NCBI GenBank assembly: GCA_035236585.1
Contig: CP141136.1
Coordinates: 50,919,136 to 50,983,135 of the forward strand
From: Warburgia ugandensis
Taxonomy: Eukaryota; Streptophyta; Magnoliopsida; Canellales; Canellaceae
Direction of reading: 5' to 3'
DNA: 64,000 bases
Shown: in pieces, positions 49,825 to 62,179 of the stretch
Layout of the letters: the number at the start of each line of letters is the position of its first letter
How positions within the stretch are numbered: the first letter of the stretch is position 1
Notes under the pieces: model-generated
What the model saw: only the letters and a program-made list of their open reading frames with translations
Told to the model about the DNA's origin: nothing
The model's database searches: none
Translations under genes and position numbers: made by a program

Positions 49825-52800
49825 ATCTTCCCCCCTTACAATAATTTCGTCCTCGAAATTTGTAATACAACTCACTTAGGAGTTTTCACAATTCTTTCAT
49901 ATCCTTACACATGTGGCCTTGCCACTTATGGAAATTCTATTTCCTTTCATCCCTTTTTTTATACTATCTTTTCTCAAAGGTTAAAATGCTCCTCCATGAC
50001 TAACCTTAATAATGCTCTATATAATAAAGCTGGTTATTGCTAGAATTTCCCAAAAAGATGATTAATAACTCTTATTGAGTTATCCCTTTTTGTTTCAAAA
50101 CCTTCCATTTCACTTGATTGGTAATTTTCACCATTCTTTCCATACTTCACAATTTTCCATTATACCTTCTATTGCTCATCGTCATTCTTTTTCAACTTAT
50201 AAAGTTTTGACATAGCTTTCCTACTATGTATTAACATATAAAGTTTGGACATAGCTTTCCTACTATGTATAGTCCTTAGACTTCCTATAATACATATTGG
50301 TAAGATTCTATAACTTCAACTATTGTTCTTTGTAACAACCTTCCAATCTTTGGAAGTAATTTTCTCTTTTCTTATTCTTCCATTATTTGGAAGGATATAC
50401 TTTATTTCTTCTTTACAGTTCATACTTCTTTACTATTTCCTTCTATTGACAACTTCTTATCAAATTCTGTCCTTCAATAATAGTTTCCTTGTAATATCTT
50501 TCCTCATTTCCATCCATTATTTTTGTAACACCCTTTGAGTACCATTTTATTCATAATACTCGACTTTTTACATTTTTCCATCCAAGATAGTGTCATTTAA
50601 CTCTGCATATATATTCTTGATCCTCTTTTGTTATTTCTTTCTCATAATTAGAACAATATTCAGAACATTCTCACAATCTATGATAATATTTATCTCTTTT
50701 CCTCTCATATATATATATATGTTTGTATGTCATAGGCTTCAAAATTTCTAGATTTTGCATTTCCTTATGCTTCTTTCAAGTGTACCTCATAGCCTTTATC
50801 ATATCATACTAACTCTTTATTTGCGATATTCTTGATAATTTCAATTAAAAGAGTCCATATTGACTTTGTAATCATCCCTTCTTATGTCTTTACAAACACC
50901 ATAATTTATCAACTAGTCTTTAATTCTCAACAATCTATTATCAACTCATTTAGGATTTATGTACCCAATGGCAAATCTTCACTAAAAGAATGTCCTTATG
51001 TTATAAAATCAATAAGAGATATATTTCTCTAATTGTCATTGTCATTTAATATTTCGATCTCATATTCCACCTTTGTTGGGTCAAATTCCATGCTATCCTT
51101 AAAATTTATATAACCTAAACTTTGCTTTCTTTAATCACATGTACACTTATAAGACAAGTTTTGTAAGTGTCTAACATATATGCCCTGAATGCTCTTGATT
51201 TCTTGAAATCTATTTCCATATGTCATTACCACTTCATTCAATATATTTCATTCTCCTCAAATTCATGAACATCTGTTCTCTAACTCATAGAACTTTTAAA
51301 ATTTGTTTTTTATTTTATACTTTGATGTTGCATTTCCAATTCCCAATTAATAAATTTGAAAATGCTCATCCTTATAGAGAAAAAGGATACTTAATTTCCT
51401 CAACATCATTTATGCATCCTTATATTGATTCCTCCTTTTCTTTTCCTAAAAGAAATTTGTTACTCTCATAATGTAAATTGCTATAATCACTCCATATCCT
51501 TAAAAAGTTGTTCTTTCAACTCAGTCATATAATTTGATGTTCTTTTCCTCAACTAGTATAGATATTTTCTCATTCAATCTCTGTAAGATTGAAAATCTTC
51601 AAACTATCTTAAAATTTCTAACCACTTATTTCTCCAACAATTTGGATTTATATCTCATTCACAATCATCTTTAAACTTAAATTTAACAACCAATATTTGT
51701 TTTCATTTCTCATGTTTTATTTCACCTTTCCTTCAAAAAATATTTTCCCTTACTATATTTCTTAAATCTTTCAATATCACCAACTCCATCATGTAATTGG
51801 AAGTAGTATCTTTATTCATAGTTAGCTCTTCATTTGCCTTGATCAATAAGATGTACTCCTATTCATGATATTCAATGACTATATTTTTCTAATAAATATT
51901 TCAGTTTGTTTTCATGTTCCATGACCATGATAATCAATGACTTAATCAATGCTAATCAATATTTCTCTTTGTTTTCATGTTCCATGACCATGATAATCAA
52001 TGACTTAATCAATGCTAATCAATGATAGTCCCAAAATTATTTTCAATAGCACCAAAGTTATTATATCAATAATTCTTTAATCCTTGAAAATCCTCTAGTG
52101 CTAATTTCCACAATGATTTGTCATACCTTTATAATTTCTAACTCGGTGATTTCATAGTTGTTGTACCATATATAGAGCTATAATTTCTTTGTTAACCATG
52201 TATTCTCATGGTTTAATTGTCTTTCTTAATAAGTTTGGGATCATATTTTTGTCCCTTTAACATTATCTAACTCTCTTTTTCCTTTTCATTTTATTCTAAT
52301 ATCAAAAATCATCTCTTCATGTTCTAAAATTTGATCATTTCTCCACTAAATCCTTTGCCTCATTAATTTTGGAGAAAAATACTTGCTTAACTCCTTACTC
52401 ATATTTATTTCAAACTATTCTCATTTACAAATTTTGAACTTTCTCACCTATCTCCTTAAATTTCTTTCAAGTCATATCCTCTTTATTTTGATGATTATTT
52501 TTATTTAACTAATTGCCATAATACTATACATGTAGCAATTCTAATTCCTACATTTATATTTCTTTATATATTTAATGTTAACGTTGAATTTTACAATACT
52601 TCTAATGTTTTCATCTTTAACACTTATTTCTCATAAATCTCCATTTCATCTTTTCTATAAGGTTAAATTTTTATTTATTTATTTATTTTTTTCATCCTCT
52701 TTTCCAATTTATCACTTTTTTCTCTTTATACGCATTTCTTCACTTAGTAATGGTTATATACATACTTTACTTAATAATGGTTATATACATACTTGTATTA

Positions 52801-53009
52801 AGGTACTTTGTATGTTTACTCAGGGACTTTAGGTTAGACTGAACATCATACCTTACATCTATTGTAATGTTTTTCCTATGGATTTCTATATCTTATTATT
52901 CCCTCTATTGGAATTCTTATTTGCTAAGTAGTATTTCTAGTCCTTTCACTAAGTAATATCGACTTTCCTTTCACTAAGTAATATCGACTTATACTATACT
53001 ATTCCTTCA

Positions 53010-53280
53010 TTACACTAACTCTTTCTATATTTATTCTTAATTAATGAGTTTAACTCTTTCTATACTCATCCTTTACTAATGAGTTACTCTTTCTTCACAA
53101 ATGAGTCTACTCTTTCCATATTCCTCAAATAATGAGTTTAACTCTTTCCTCACTAATGAGTCAACTCTTTACATCCTCTTCAACAAATGAGGCTACTCTT
53201 TCAAGACTTATCCTTCACTAATGAGTTACCTCCTTTTATACTTATCTCTTAACTAATGAGTTTATCACATAACTCCTTCT
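53010..53280. repeat. Minisatellite in LARD-2 internal domain
   Basis: The same array as at 26070-26330: degenerate units of actaatgag and ttaactctttc. It ends shortly before the segment ggttgaacctgagcc (53319), which both copies share. Confidence 0.78.
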
Positions 53281-53617
53281 CATCAACTGATAACTTATCT
53301 CTTATTCACTCACTTTAGGTTGAACCTGAGCCTGCGTACTTGGTATTTCTACAGAAGGTGATGAACCTTGGGTTTGCTATAGGTGAGGAAGAAGGTTCCT
53401 TAACATCCTTGTCATCATCTCTTCCATATTACTCATGGTTACTCTCTCCATATTGTCTTCTGGAGTGGTTTGAGCTGCCTTGTGACTCTCTTTGGTGGCA
53501 TATGCTCATAAACCAAAATTCTATCAATCCTCTATACAACTATTTCTATCTAAATCTAGACATGGATTATAATCTCTCTTTTGGACATATTTGTCTTGTC
53601 TTGTGACTGGATGAATC

Positions 53618-53629
53618 GCTACGATACCA
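53618..53629 (-). other. Altered primer binding site of LARD-2
   Basis: The minus strand reads TGGTATCGTAGC, where LARD-1 has TGGTATCAGAGC. On the plus strand this is TCTGA changed to TACGA. The same change recurs three more times between the two LARD-2 LTRs, which hints at a sequencing artefact rather than a real mutation of the primer site. Confidence 0.8.
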
Positions 53630-53632
53630 ACT

Positions 53633-56600
53633 TGTGACGACCGGGTTTTTGAAAACATGATTTGTAAAGTATTTTGAAAGCGGGGCCCTTAAGAGTGTAA
53701 AATTTTTTCGGAAAAGAAAGCGGCGGAAATTCTTTTCTTTAGAACTTGTTTTGAAAACCCAAGTCACCACTTCATACATAACATAAGTACAATTTGTGTA
53801 CAAAATAAAATTCCATTGAAGGAATATACTTTTATTAAACTCCGGGATCCATCCAAAGATGGTTCACAGTAGAGCCAAATCTAGTACAATACTTGTCCAA
53901 ATTACATAATCCAAAACTCAAGCTCACCATACAATAAAACTCTCAACAAATAAAAATACATGTCTTCAAGGGTATACCTTGAAGATTATTCTCTTCAAGT
54001 CTTCTATAGTCTTCAGCTCCTAAGTCTCCTTCCTTGGCTCTGAGATATTGCAACAAGTACAATATCTCGGCAAGCAATGCTTGGTAGGGGATTCAAGAAA
54101 CATAATAATTGACAATGTAATTCCAATCCTTCATAATCTCGTTATCCTCAAACATACTCTTTATTTTGTAAGTTATGTATATCTATATACATACATACCC
54201 TTCATGGGTAAACCAATTAAATTTGTGAAAATAGTGAAATATCATTCTCAACTAAGCTGATCAATTCTCTTTATGTTGAGAATTTAGTATTACAGACTAA
54301 TCTCATCTTGAGAATTTCCCTTCATGGGAAACATTGGTAATATAAAATTACCTAGCATTTCATTATGCTATAACATAAGGCATTTCACTATGCTGTTCCC
54401 ATATGCATCATAGTGCAAAATAATCGAGAAGGTTGCTATGTCAGTCTGATCCGTACTAGCGCGCTCGGATAACTGCCCTGTTCACCACTGATACCACGGT
54501 GGAAAATATTATGTCACTGCCCGTATGGGGGGCAAGACTTTCACGGTGGTGGCCTTCCCATAATTGCCACCACCCGACTTTTAGCCTCTCATTGGGCAAG
54601 GTATCATCATATCATCAAATTTCAAGGAGCGGGTGGCCAAACCCTCATAACTCCTCTAGCAATAGCATCCCCTAGGCTCATGCCTATTAAAACAAACTCA
54701 CAAGCCTCCAAGCTTGTATGTAAAATAGATTTCATATATATATATCAGACCATATGTCCGTTTACTTAGGGCTGAAATATTTTCTAGTTCCCTATTCACT
54801 TATAGTTTAGTCCTTAACCATCTTATAGGTGTTTGGTTGGATCATAAGGTTTTCAAGAGATTTACTACAAGTATTATCATTACTCTTGTCAACATAAGAT
54901 CATGAGTACAATCATGAATATCTCATGTAAATGCATTAATCAAATCCTCCTACCTTTAAGGATTGATCTCTTTTCCCCAATCTTCCATGATCTTGGCCGA
55001 TGTATGTAATCTGTACATCCATACATATTGTCAATATATAAATTATGAACAATCCTATTGTTCACTAGATCTGATGTTTAGAATGATCTTTAGATCATTC
55101 ATATCTAAGTATTTTTCTATCTCTAAGTCTTTGTATGTTCATCTCCTTGATCTTGATCTTTCATAGATCCTTTGATTGACAATCTACTCATGTTGATAAA
55201 GATCAAGGTCCTAGATCTTCTATCATCTAGTTCTTCTTTGATCTAAGTTCAGTTCTTGGATCATCCCTATGGAGGATGATCTTGGTTTTCTTCCTTGAAT
55301 CACCTTTGATCAAGGGTTTGGATTATCTAATCTAAATAACTATAACAAGTATACTAAACATACATACCAAGTACAATATAGTGTTCTTATCTTTATTGTT
55401 CTTGATCATCCAAGATTTAATAGATCTTGTTTGATCATCCTTATCCGACTTACTTGTTTTTATTAGGGTTAGGTAATTTACTAACCTTTTATGCTCTTAT
55501 GATTATTATTCAACCTGTTAATGTGCATGGTTGAAGGTAGCTTATTCAAGCCTAAATCTAGTCTGCTCCTCTTATTTCCAATTGGCTAAGGCTTACTAGT
55601 TGAATGGGTGAACACAAAGTGGTTACTTCAATCCTCATGTAAGGAGGCGTTTAGACCTCACAAACGTCACCGAAGGTAGGGGAAGAGCGAGGCTCTATTA
55701 GATAACCCCTTAACCACTATGTTCATCATTCACTAGGATGACCATAGCTCAACCTTTCATAAGGTTCCTATAAGCATGTTTACCCTAAGTACTCTTTCTA
55801 ATGGATTTTAATTAAGTCCATGAATATTTATAATGTCATTCATGGGGTTTATTATTCTTTCCTAATTTGGGCCAAGGATTTGATAATCCTTATATTGTCC
55901 TACTAACTATAGCCCTTACTAATTAAGTCCAAAGTACTCCATTCTTATTTGTGTCATGAAACTCTACTTTCTCATTAGAATACATTTTTGATGTTTTATG
56001 CTTTTTATCACATAACAAGTAAATCTACTACTAACATTCCACTATAAATGAATTATAAATTTAAAGCATAAAACTACTTAGTTTAACATTCAATGAAAAT
56101 GAGGCAAGGTACTTAAATTAACTCTAGCACCTTATGATAAGAATGAACACATAAACTCTAAATGTTATACTAGCATGCTTTATAACGTAATAACATAAAA
56201 TGAAACTAATTAGATTTACATTTTTAGAAACCTTTCCTTATGATCCAACCATTTGATCTTAGATCTTTGCCTTTGATTAAGGACTTTAGTTATATTTAGA
56301 GAATTTTCTCTATTAAGGTCAAAAGATCACATTGATCTATTTTTATCATAATCCATCCATGATTTCCTTGGATTTCATCATATAAACAGTTATTCTTTCC
56401 ATCCCAAGGATCTGATCACACTTGATCTCATTGATCAAGTGGGTCCCTTTGTATTTTTTTTTTGGGTTTTTCTATCATAAAGGGTAGATCCCTTAATATA
56501 TCTCATATATATCCAATTTAAACATAGATATAACTTTATTTAAGTATTATATCATTATGAAAACATGTTTCTAAGATCTGATCATCTCAGATCTTGAAAA

Positions 56601-58363
56601 TCTATGTAATTGGAAACTTAATTCTTAAATACAGAAAGTTTTTATTGAATAACATGTCATTTTTATTATTCCATAAGAAAATAGAGGTCTCAAGCTTTCC
56701 ATAGCTTCTTTCCGATCTCAATTTGGAGTTCATATGACTCCAGAATTGATCTGAAGTTCACGGTCCTTCCTAGGGCCTAGATTTGATCTGGGCCCAAGGA
56801 AAGGACGGCCAGATTAGTCGGGCGGAACGACAGGCGGAACGAACCGGCGGAACGAACCAGGCGTCGTCGGGCGCGTCCGCTGGGACGAAATCCCGACGCG
56901 CGCTGCGGGACGTCCACGAGACGCGGACGGGACGAGCGGAACGCCCGTCGTCCGCGCGCCCGCAAACCGGGCTGTCGGCGGGCGCGTCCGCTCGTCCTTT
57001 GGACGGACGCGCCTTCCGTGCGCTTGAACAGACGCTCCACTCGTATCGCACGCGCCGTTCCGACGGTGCGTCACGTGGGCGTCGTACGATCTGGAGATCG
57101 GACGGTCCATTACGGGACCGTCCAATCAATCCTCTTGCAATTGAGGGCCCAAAAGGTCTACGATTTTTATGAAACTTCTACCCTAGGGGTTTTGGACCCT
57201 TTTGGATCGATTGGTACAGTCAGATTTATCATCTGAGCACTCCATCATCCCTAATTAAGGGTTCTGTTGTTTACTTTATTTTTATCTTTTTATTATCAAA
57301 ATTAATTACAGTAAAATAAAAATTACATAAAACATTACTAAAAATATAGGAAAAGGATTTCCACTTACTTGATTGAGGAGAAAACTTGATTTACATGCCC
57401 AATTAAAAAAATACCTCGTTGATGACGATATAGCCTAAAATCCACCTTTCGCGTAAATACCGTTGTTTGAACCGTTGGATCTTGAAATTTCTTTGGGGTT
57501 TTGTAGAATAGATGTGTTGGGATGTTTTGGACGGTGGAATTGATGAAATTAGATCTAGAACAGAGTGCCTAATTGAATTTAGGTCTCTTGTTCTAATCTA
57601 AAAAAAAAACAAATTGGAAAAAGATTTAGCTCTTGGAAATTTTGGGGTTTTGGGAGGGATCCTAGATCTAATTTTTCAAGGGGATTGAAGATAATTTCGT
57701 GGGGATTGTATGAGGATTTTTGGAAGATTTTTGGGGTTGTATTTATAGGCATTTTGGGTCTTTTTTCATGATTATAATATGTATTTTTTAATATAAAATG
57801 GCATGAAAGTCTTTAATGCTCCCATACCTAACCCATGACTAGCTGATCTTTGTTGACCCATGTTTCACATGGGCTGCTGATCAAAGTGGTTGTTGGGGAC
57901 GTGGTGGTCCCCATGTGGGCCCCATGTGGGCCCCACATGGTGTAAAAAGTCCGTTTTGCCCTTTATGCATAAAACTTTGGGTTTTATTCCCATGATCTCG
58001 GATTTGAGTGTACTTAGTGGCGTTGGATTCGTATTTCTCAGTACATTCTAAATTTTGATGTTTCATATTTTGATTTTTGGAATATTTTGATTTTTGGGTA
58101 AAATTACTATTTTACCCTTTTTGTCCAAAAAATGAAAAACTTAAGGATTTCTCATCCGAATTCGAAATTTGTCGTGCTTACAGTCATTTTGAAGGGTTTG
58201 CTAAGTTTAATTTCAATTTTACATGTCTTATGATTTGATTATACTTTTATAAAAAGTATATTTTAAATAACCCTAATATTTCAGCCCGAAATATCTAAAA
58301 CTCAAACTTTATTGATTTTTCTCAATCAATTTACAAAAAAAAAAAAAAATGGGGGTTATTACA
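53633..58363 (-). repeat. LARD-2 right LTR (5' LTR in element orientation)
   Basis: It starts TGTGACGACCGGG (one C fewer than the left LTR) and ends GGGGGTTATTACA. TATA box at 57739-57748 on the minus strand. CpG block at 56796-57119. The A-tract before the end is at about 58334-58349. This copy would drive transcription of the element leftwards. Confidence 0.93.
56796..57119. other. CpG-dense block in LARD-2 right LTR
   Basis: The counterpart of 48264-48585, with the same three ggcggaacga repeats and the same inverted repeat (56982-56990 and 57004-57012). Differences from the left copy fall at CTG/CAG: cctgcggg/ctgcggg, ccacagac/ccacgagac, gtcgctggg/gtcggcggg, tctgatc/tacgatc, attctggacc/attacgggacc. 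ORFs on both strands are composition artefacts. Confidence 0.85.
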
Positions 58364-59215
58364 GTTCTGCAATTTGATTTCTTACCCCTTGCTTATGGTT
58401 AATACAATTCTCATGGAAGGAGACTTTTACACCTCAATAGCCAAAAATGAAATGCATGAGAAAATCACTTGGATTTTGGATGCCTACTATAACCATGATG
58501 CTTAGAAGCCACTGGAGTGACAATAGACCTCCTCTTTCAAAAAGGGTCCTACTAGCTCAATACCTTGCGTCTCATGCTACTTGATTTTAAATTAAGATTT
58601 CAGTGGTTGTGATCACAAGCATACAAGGGATTGGTTTGATTAGCTAGGTGGGCCAAGGATCTGGTGATGAATTCTAGTTCTTATTTTATGAGGGTTCCTA
58701 TGGGGTCCTTACTATCAATGTGTTTTGTCTACCATAAAGTAGTAAATGTGCAATGTAAGTATAAGGAAAGGGAAATTAATGCTCACCTATATGCTATCTA
58801 ATAATGTCACTTTTGTTAACTAGGTGCATCTAATGCAACAACCCTAATAAGATGCAACAAATTATTAGGAATGACCCTAAACTATATGAACTACACTACC
58901 AACCAATGTGAAATTTATACTAAATGTAAATACACCAATAAAATAAAAGAGAATGAGAAAGTTTTTTATGAAGATCAAGTGTGGGGCATCATAGCGCATA
59001 CTTGCCCTATATTAATACAACCATTTAATAAAGAATCGTAAACTACAATAGGCCCTTATTACAAGTTCACTCAGAAACCTAATCTAAGAAAACAAAGAAA
59101 TCCTAATCAAGTTGATGAAACTTTAGCCGACAAGATTACCACCACACCTTTCACCAAAAATTACAACTAAAGATAAATAATCTAAATGAAGATCCAATTA
59201 TAAATCTGTTATGAT
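58364..59215 (-). other. 5' leader and first gag codons of Athila-like element B
   Basis: Read on the minus strand, this runs from the primer site to the gag start and joins 45092 once LARD-2 is removed. Near the junction the gag frame reads NQIAEQ. The rest is AT-rich leader without a recognised motif. No other gene. Confidence 0.65.
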
Positions 59216-59233
59216 TCCCCAACAATGGCACCA
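59216..59233 (-). other. Primer binding site of Athila-like element B (tRNA-Asp type)
   Basis: The minus strand reads TGGTGCCATTGTTGGGG. The Athila/Tat site is TGGCGCCGTTGCCGGGG, so all changes are C-to-T or G-to-A. It follows the LTR end CTACACCA and the usual spacer agtttt. This fixes orientation and the 5' LTR boundary at 59240. Confidence 0.82.
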
Positions 59234-59239
59234 AAAACT

Positions 59240-60039
59240 TGGTGTAGCTTTAAACTTACTCGAAAGGCACAAATCAAAGTAGTATTTACATGTGAGAGGC
59301 TAATCCCATAAGTAATCTCACAAAATTTTCAATAGATTGGATCTTATTTAAACTAATTATCTTCAGCTAAAGAAAGATGGCTTTGATTAAACTGGGAATT
59401 CAAACAACATAAAAAAGTAAACATGCATGAGCTAGAAACATGAACTAAGGAAACATGCTAAAAATAAATATTTTCAATGGGATTAGAAACTTTCCTACTT
59501 CACATAATTTCATGAAAAGAAATTAATGCAAAACAAGAATGAACAAATCTAGTAAACTTAAACTAAAGGAAACTTACTACAAAGGGAAATTTCCTAATTT
59601 AACAATTTCCTAATTCTAAAACATTCTAAAAATGGACTTTCCTAAAACTCAAAAAGGAAACTTTCTAAGACTAAAATAAGATGTCAACATCTAATTGACT
59701 ACTACAAAATTAAGATTAAACAACAAAACAAAGCAAGAATCAAAAGAGGAATGAGCCAAGTCCTATGCCCTTGATCAATGGGATGGTACGAATGGTTCAT
59801 GGGGTAGAAATTACTCAAATTTCAACTAGAAAAAGCTAATTAACATGTATTATAATCAAAATACTTAATAAACAACCTAAAATACTAAATGAATTCTTAA
59901 GAAATCAAGCAAATATGATGAATAAGGTGCTGGAAACTAAGCATGAAGGTTGAATGGAAGAATTCCAAATTTCAAGCACTTAAGAAACTCAAATCAAACT
60001 AAGCGAGGAAAGAAATTGAACTAGAACCTTTTATGCATG
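59240..60039 (-). repeat. 5' LTR of element B, U5 side
   Basis: On the minus strand it ends TTTAAAGCTACACCA. Just before this it carries the U5-type text cttatgggattagcctctca, as in Athila/Tat LTR ends. The LTR is interrupted by a solo LTR of another family at 60045 and resumes at 62180. No genes. Confidence 0.65.
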
Positions 60040-60044
60040 ATAAC

Positions 60045-62174
60045 TATCACGACCCGGGTTTTTATATGATGTAATTTTGATAAAAAGGTGAGATCTCTTA
60101 TTTTATAAGTATGAGATGCATGAAAATCTTTTTCTTTTGGAAAACAATCTTTCATAAAAACCCCGAGTGTCAAAACACATTCTCCAATAATTTAGCCATG
60201 GCAAAGTTTAAATCAATATTATTCCCAAGAAAGTGTTAGTCACAGCCCCATCTATTAGAGAGTAACTACAATCAAGTAACATTGAAAGATAAGATAGGGG
60301 TTTACTTACTTGTACTTAGTCTGTGTCTCCTAGCACAAACGTTCCTTGCCCTTAAGTATTTACTTTGTATCTAAAAAATGTTGAGGATTGGATGAGTACA
60401 TACTATACTCAGTAGGAGCTTATCACTACTAGTTTTATAATGCATGAGATGTTTTAAAATCGTATGCTCATTCAAAACATGTGTACGTTTGAATACTCAA
60501 GTGCAACATCGATATTAAAATCCATTATTAAACTAAAATACTAGCGACTTAAAGGATCATATAATCCAAAAATCGAAAGTATCATATACATATGTATCAT
60601 AACATCATGATATGCATAAGATGCTTCATGGAATCCAACTCATGGATCTTTAGTATGGTATGGTCGACCAACCTCATATCATGCCATGTGCATAATGTAT
60701 ATGCAATCATTTTACAAAACATGTCTATGTACAAAGCATTTATCATACATGCTGAATTAAGTTATGCTAAATAAGTCATATATTTAAAACATATGTTCTC
60801 AAAACAATAATAGTTCTTTTAAAAGAATCTAATAGTGATAGAGCACCTACCTGGCTAGGTCGCGCTAACCCTTTTTGTCCTCGGACGCTCCTGATCATGG
60901 TTTGAGGAATCAAGGTTAGTTTGGCCTATCTTTTATGGGTTTTAGAGTAATTGGTCTTATTACTTAGGCATTAGGGGTCCATCCCTATGCCTATGGGTGT
61001 CCTAAGGTCCTAATTGGGCCTTGGTGTCCTCAGTTTTCCAAAGTTCTAGTGGCCACGCGCCACCATCCTATTCTAAGGGTCATGCCCACCTTGGATTGGA
61101 CCTTGATCAGGGATTTTATAGTTTGGACATGTCCGCGCTGTCAACATGGACACAATGCCTTTTGCGGTGCCTCAATCGGAGCTCTAAATCTCAAGTTATA
61201 AGCGTTTTAGTGTCGTATGTACATAGGAGTCTTAAAAATAAAAAGACGGAATGCTAGGGCGCTGCGTGTCTGCGACGTGCACCCCGGCTTCCTTAAGGAA
61301 CCAAAAAATGATGCACTACTAGTGCGCTGCGTGTCTACGGCATGCGCCTCAGTGGGCGCATTTGCAGACGCGCCGGGTTTTTCGCCCGACGGTCTCTTTT
61401 GAGGGCGCATCCCTAGACGCGCCCGTTTGGTTTTTCAAACGCGGGTCGACGTGGGATGACGTGTGACGTTCCTCTTGGATCGTCTTGTTTATTGGGGAAT
61501 CAGGTCATCCTCAGGACACCTTGTCGAACCAGTGCGGCCCAGGGGACGTCCCTGGGTCCTTGGTGGCTCTCCTGGGCTCCGTTTTGCATGGTTTTTCATG
61601 CAAAAACCTAGGAAAATCATTCCTGGAACTATGGTGGAGATGGGTTTTGAGCGATCTCGGACGTACCTGGATCGTTGCTGGGTTTTTCTCTTTTTTTTCC
61701 CTCTAAGTCATTGCTCCACGACTGGTTTTTCTTCAACGTTTTGGGCTGCCATTAGAGGCGCCCAAGAGCTCTATTTATAGAGCTAAGAGAGGGTTCTGGA
61801 GGGGGCTCTCACCGCCTTTGAATGGCGGTGATTTCTCCTCCAATCACCGCCATTCTAGAACCCTCTAGTGGTTGAAGATGAAGGGGTGCCTGTATCAAAA
61901 CGGGCCCCTGTGTTTTGCAGGTTAAACCGTTTTTGTAAAATTTACAATTTTGCCCCTAAACTTCAAAGGGCCATATCTTGCTCATTTTAACTCCGTTTTG
62001 GGTGATTTTGGTCTCGTTGGATTCCTTTTTCTAAGATCCATCTAATGGAACCATTTTTAGGACCAAATTCCTGGGTTCAGTCAAGGTGAATAGTGAAATG
62101 ACTATAATGCCCTTATCTTTAAAAACTGATCTTTTCATTGCTAAACTCAATATTACAAAATTGGAGTCATTAAA
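60045..62174 (-). mobile_element. Solo LTR of a second Tekay-like family, with 5 bp target duplication
   Basis: About 2130 bp. It begins TATCACGACCCGGG, like the LARD LTR edge but otherwise different, and ends aattggagtcattaaa, like aattggggttattaca. It is flanked by ataac (60040-60044 and 62175-62179). Both terminal dinucleotides are mutated from the TG/CA form. A GC-rich part at 61000-61800 contains a 22 bp direct repeat starting gcgctgcgtgtct (61259 and 61324). ORFs there (for example 61463-61780) have no recognised domain. With no internal domain next to it, it is a solo LTR. Confidence 0.75.
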
Positions 62175-62179
62175 ATAAC

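Larger units (their letters stand above)
49825..53632 (-). other. LARD-2 internal domain, non-coding
   Basis: Near-identical along its length to 22877-26698 apart from small indels, with the same 63 bp duplication (51900-52024) and minisatellite (about 53010-53280). The minus-strand gag start at 53501 stays open slightly longer than in LARD-1. No pol motif. The strong conservation of a non-coding sequence between two subfamilies is consistent with recent spread or with selection on RNA features such as packaging signals (inference). Confidence 0.83.
45093..58363 (-). mobile_element. LARD-2: complete non-autonomous LTR retrotransposon with giant LTRs
   Basis: The element is 13271 bp, bounded by the 5 bp direct repeat gttct (45088-45092 and 58364-58368). 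Its LTRs are 4732 and 4731 bp and the internal domain is 3808 bp. It has the same orientation and structure as LARD-1, including polypurine tract (49825-49838), primer-site region (53618-53629) and TATA boxes. It differs from LARD-1 by a roughly 310 bp CpG-rich block in each LTR and a longer A-tract near the LTR edge, so it is a separate subfamily. The two LTRs differ almost only at CTG/CAG sites. It interrupts gag of element B. No pol is present, so mobility would need proteins supplied in trans. Confidence 0.93.

Noticed and set aside
61021..61780. ORFs of 60-105 codons in a GC-richer region that could be a gene
   Set aside because: They lie within a TSD-bounded solo LTR, overlap in several frames and show no recognised domain.
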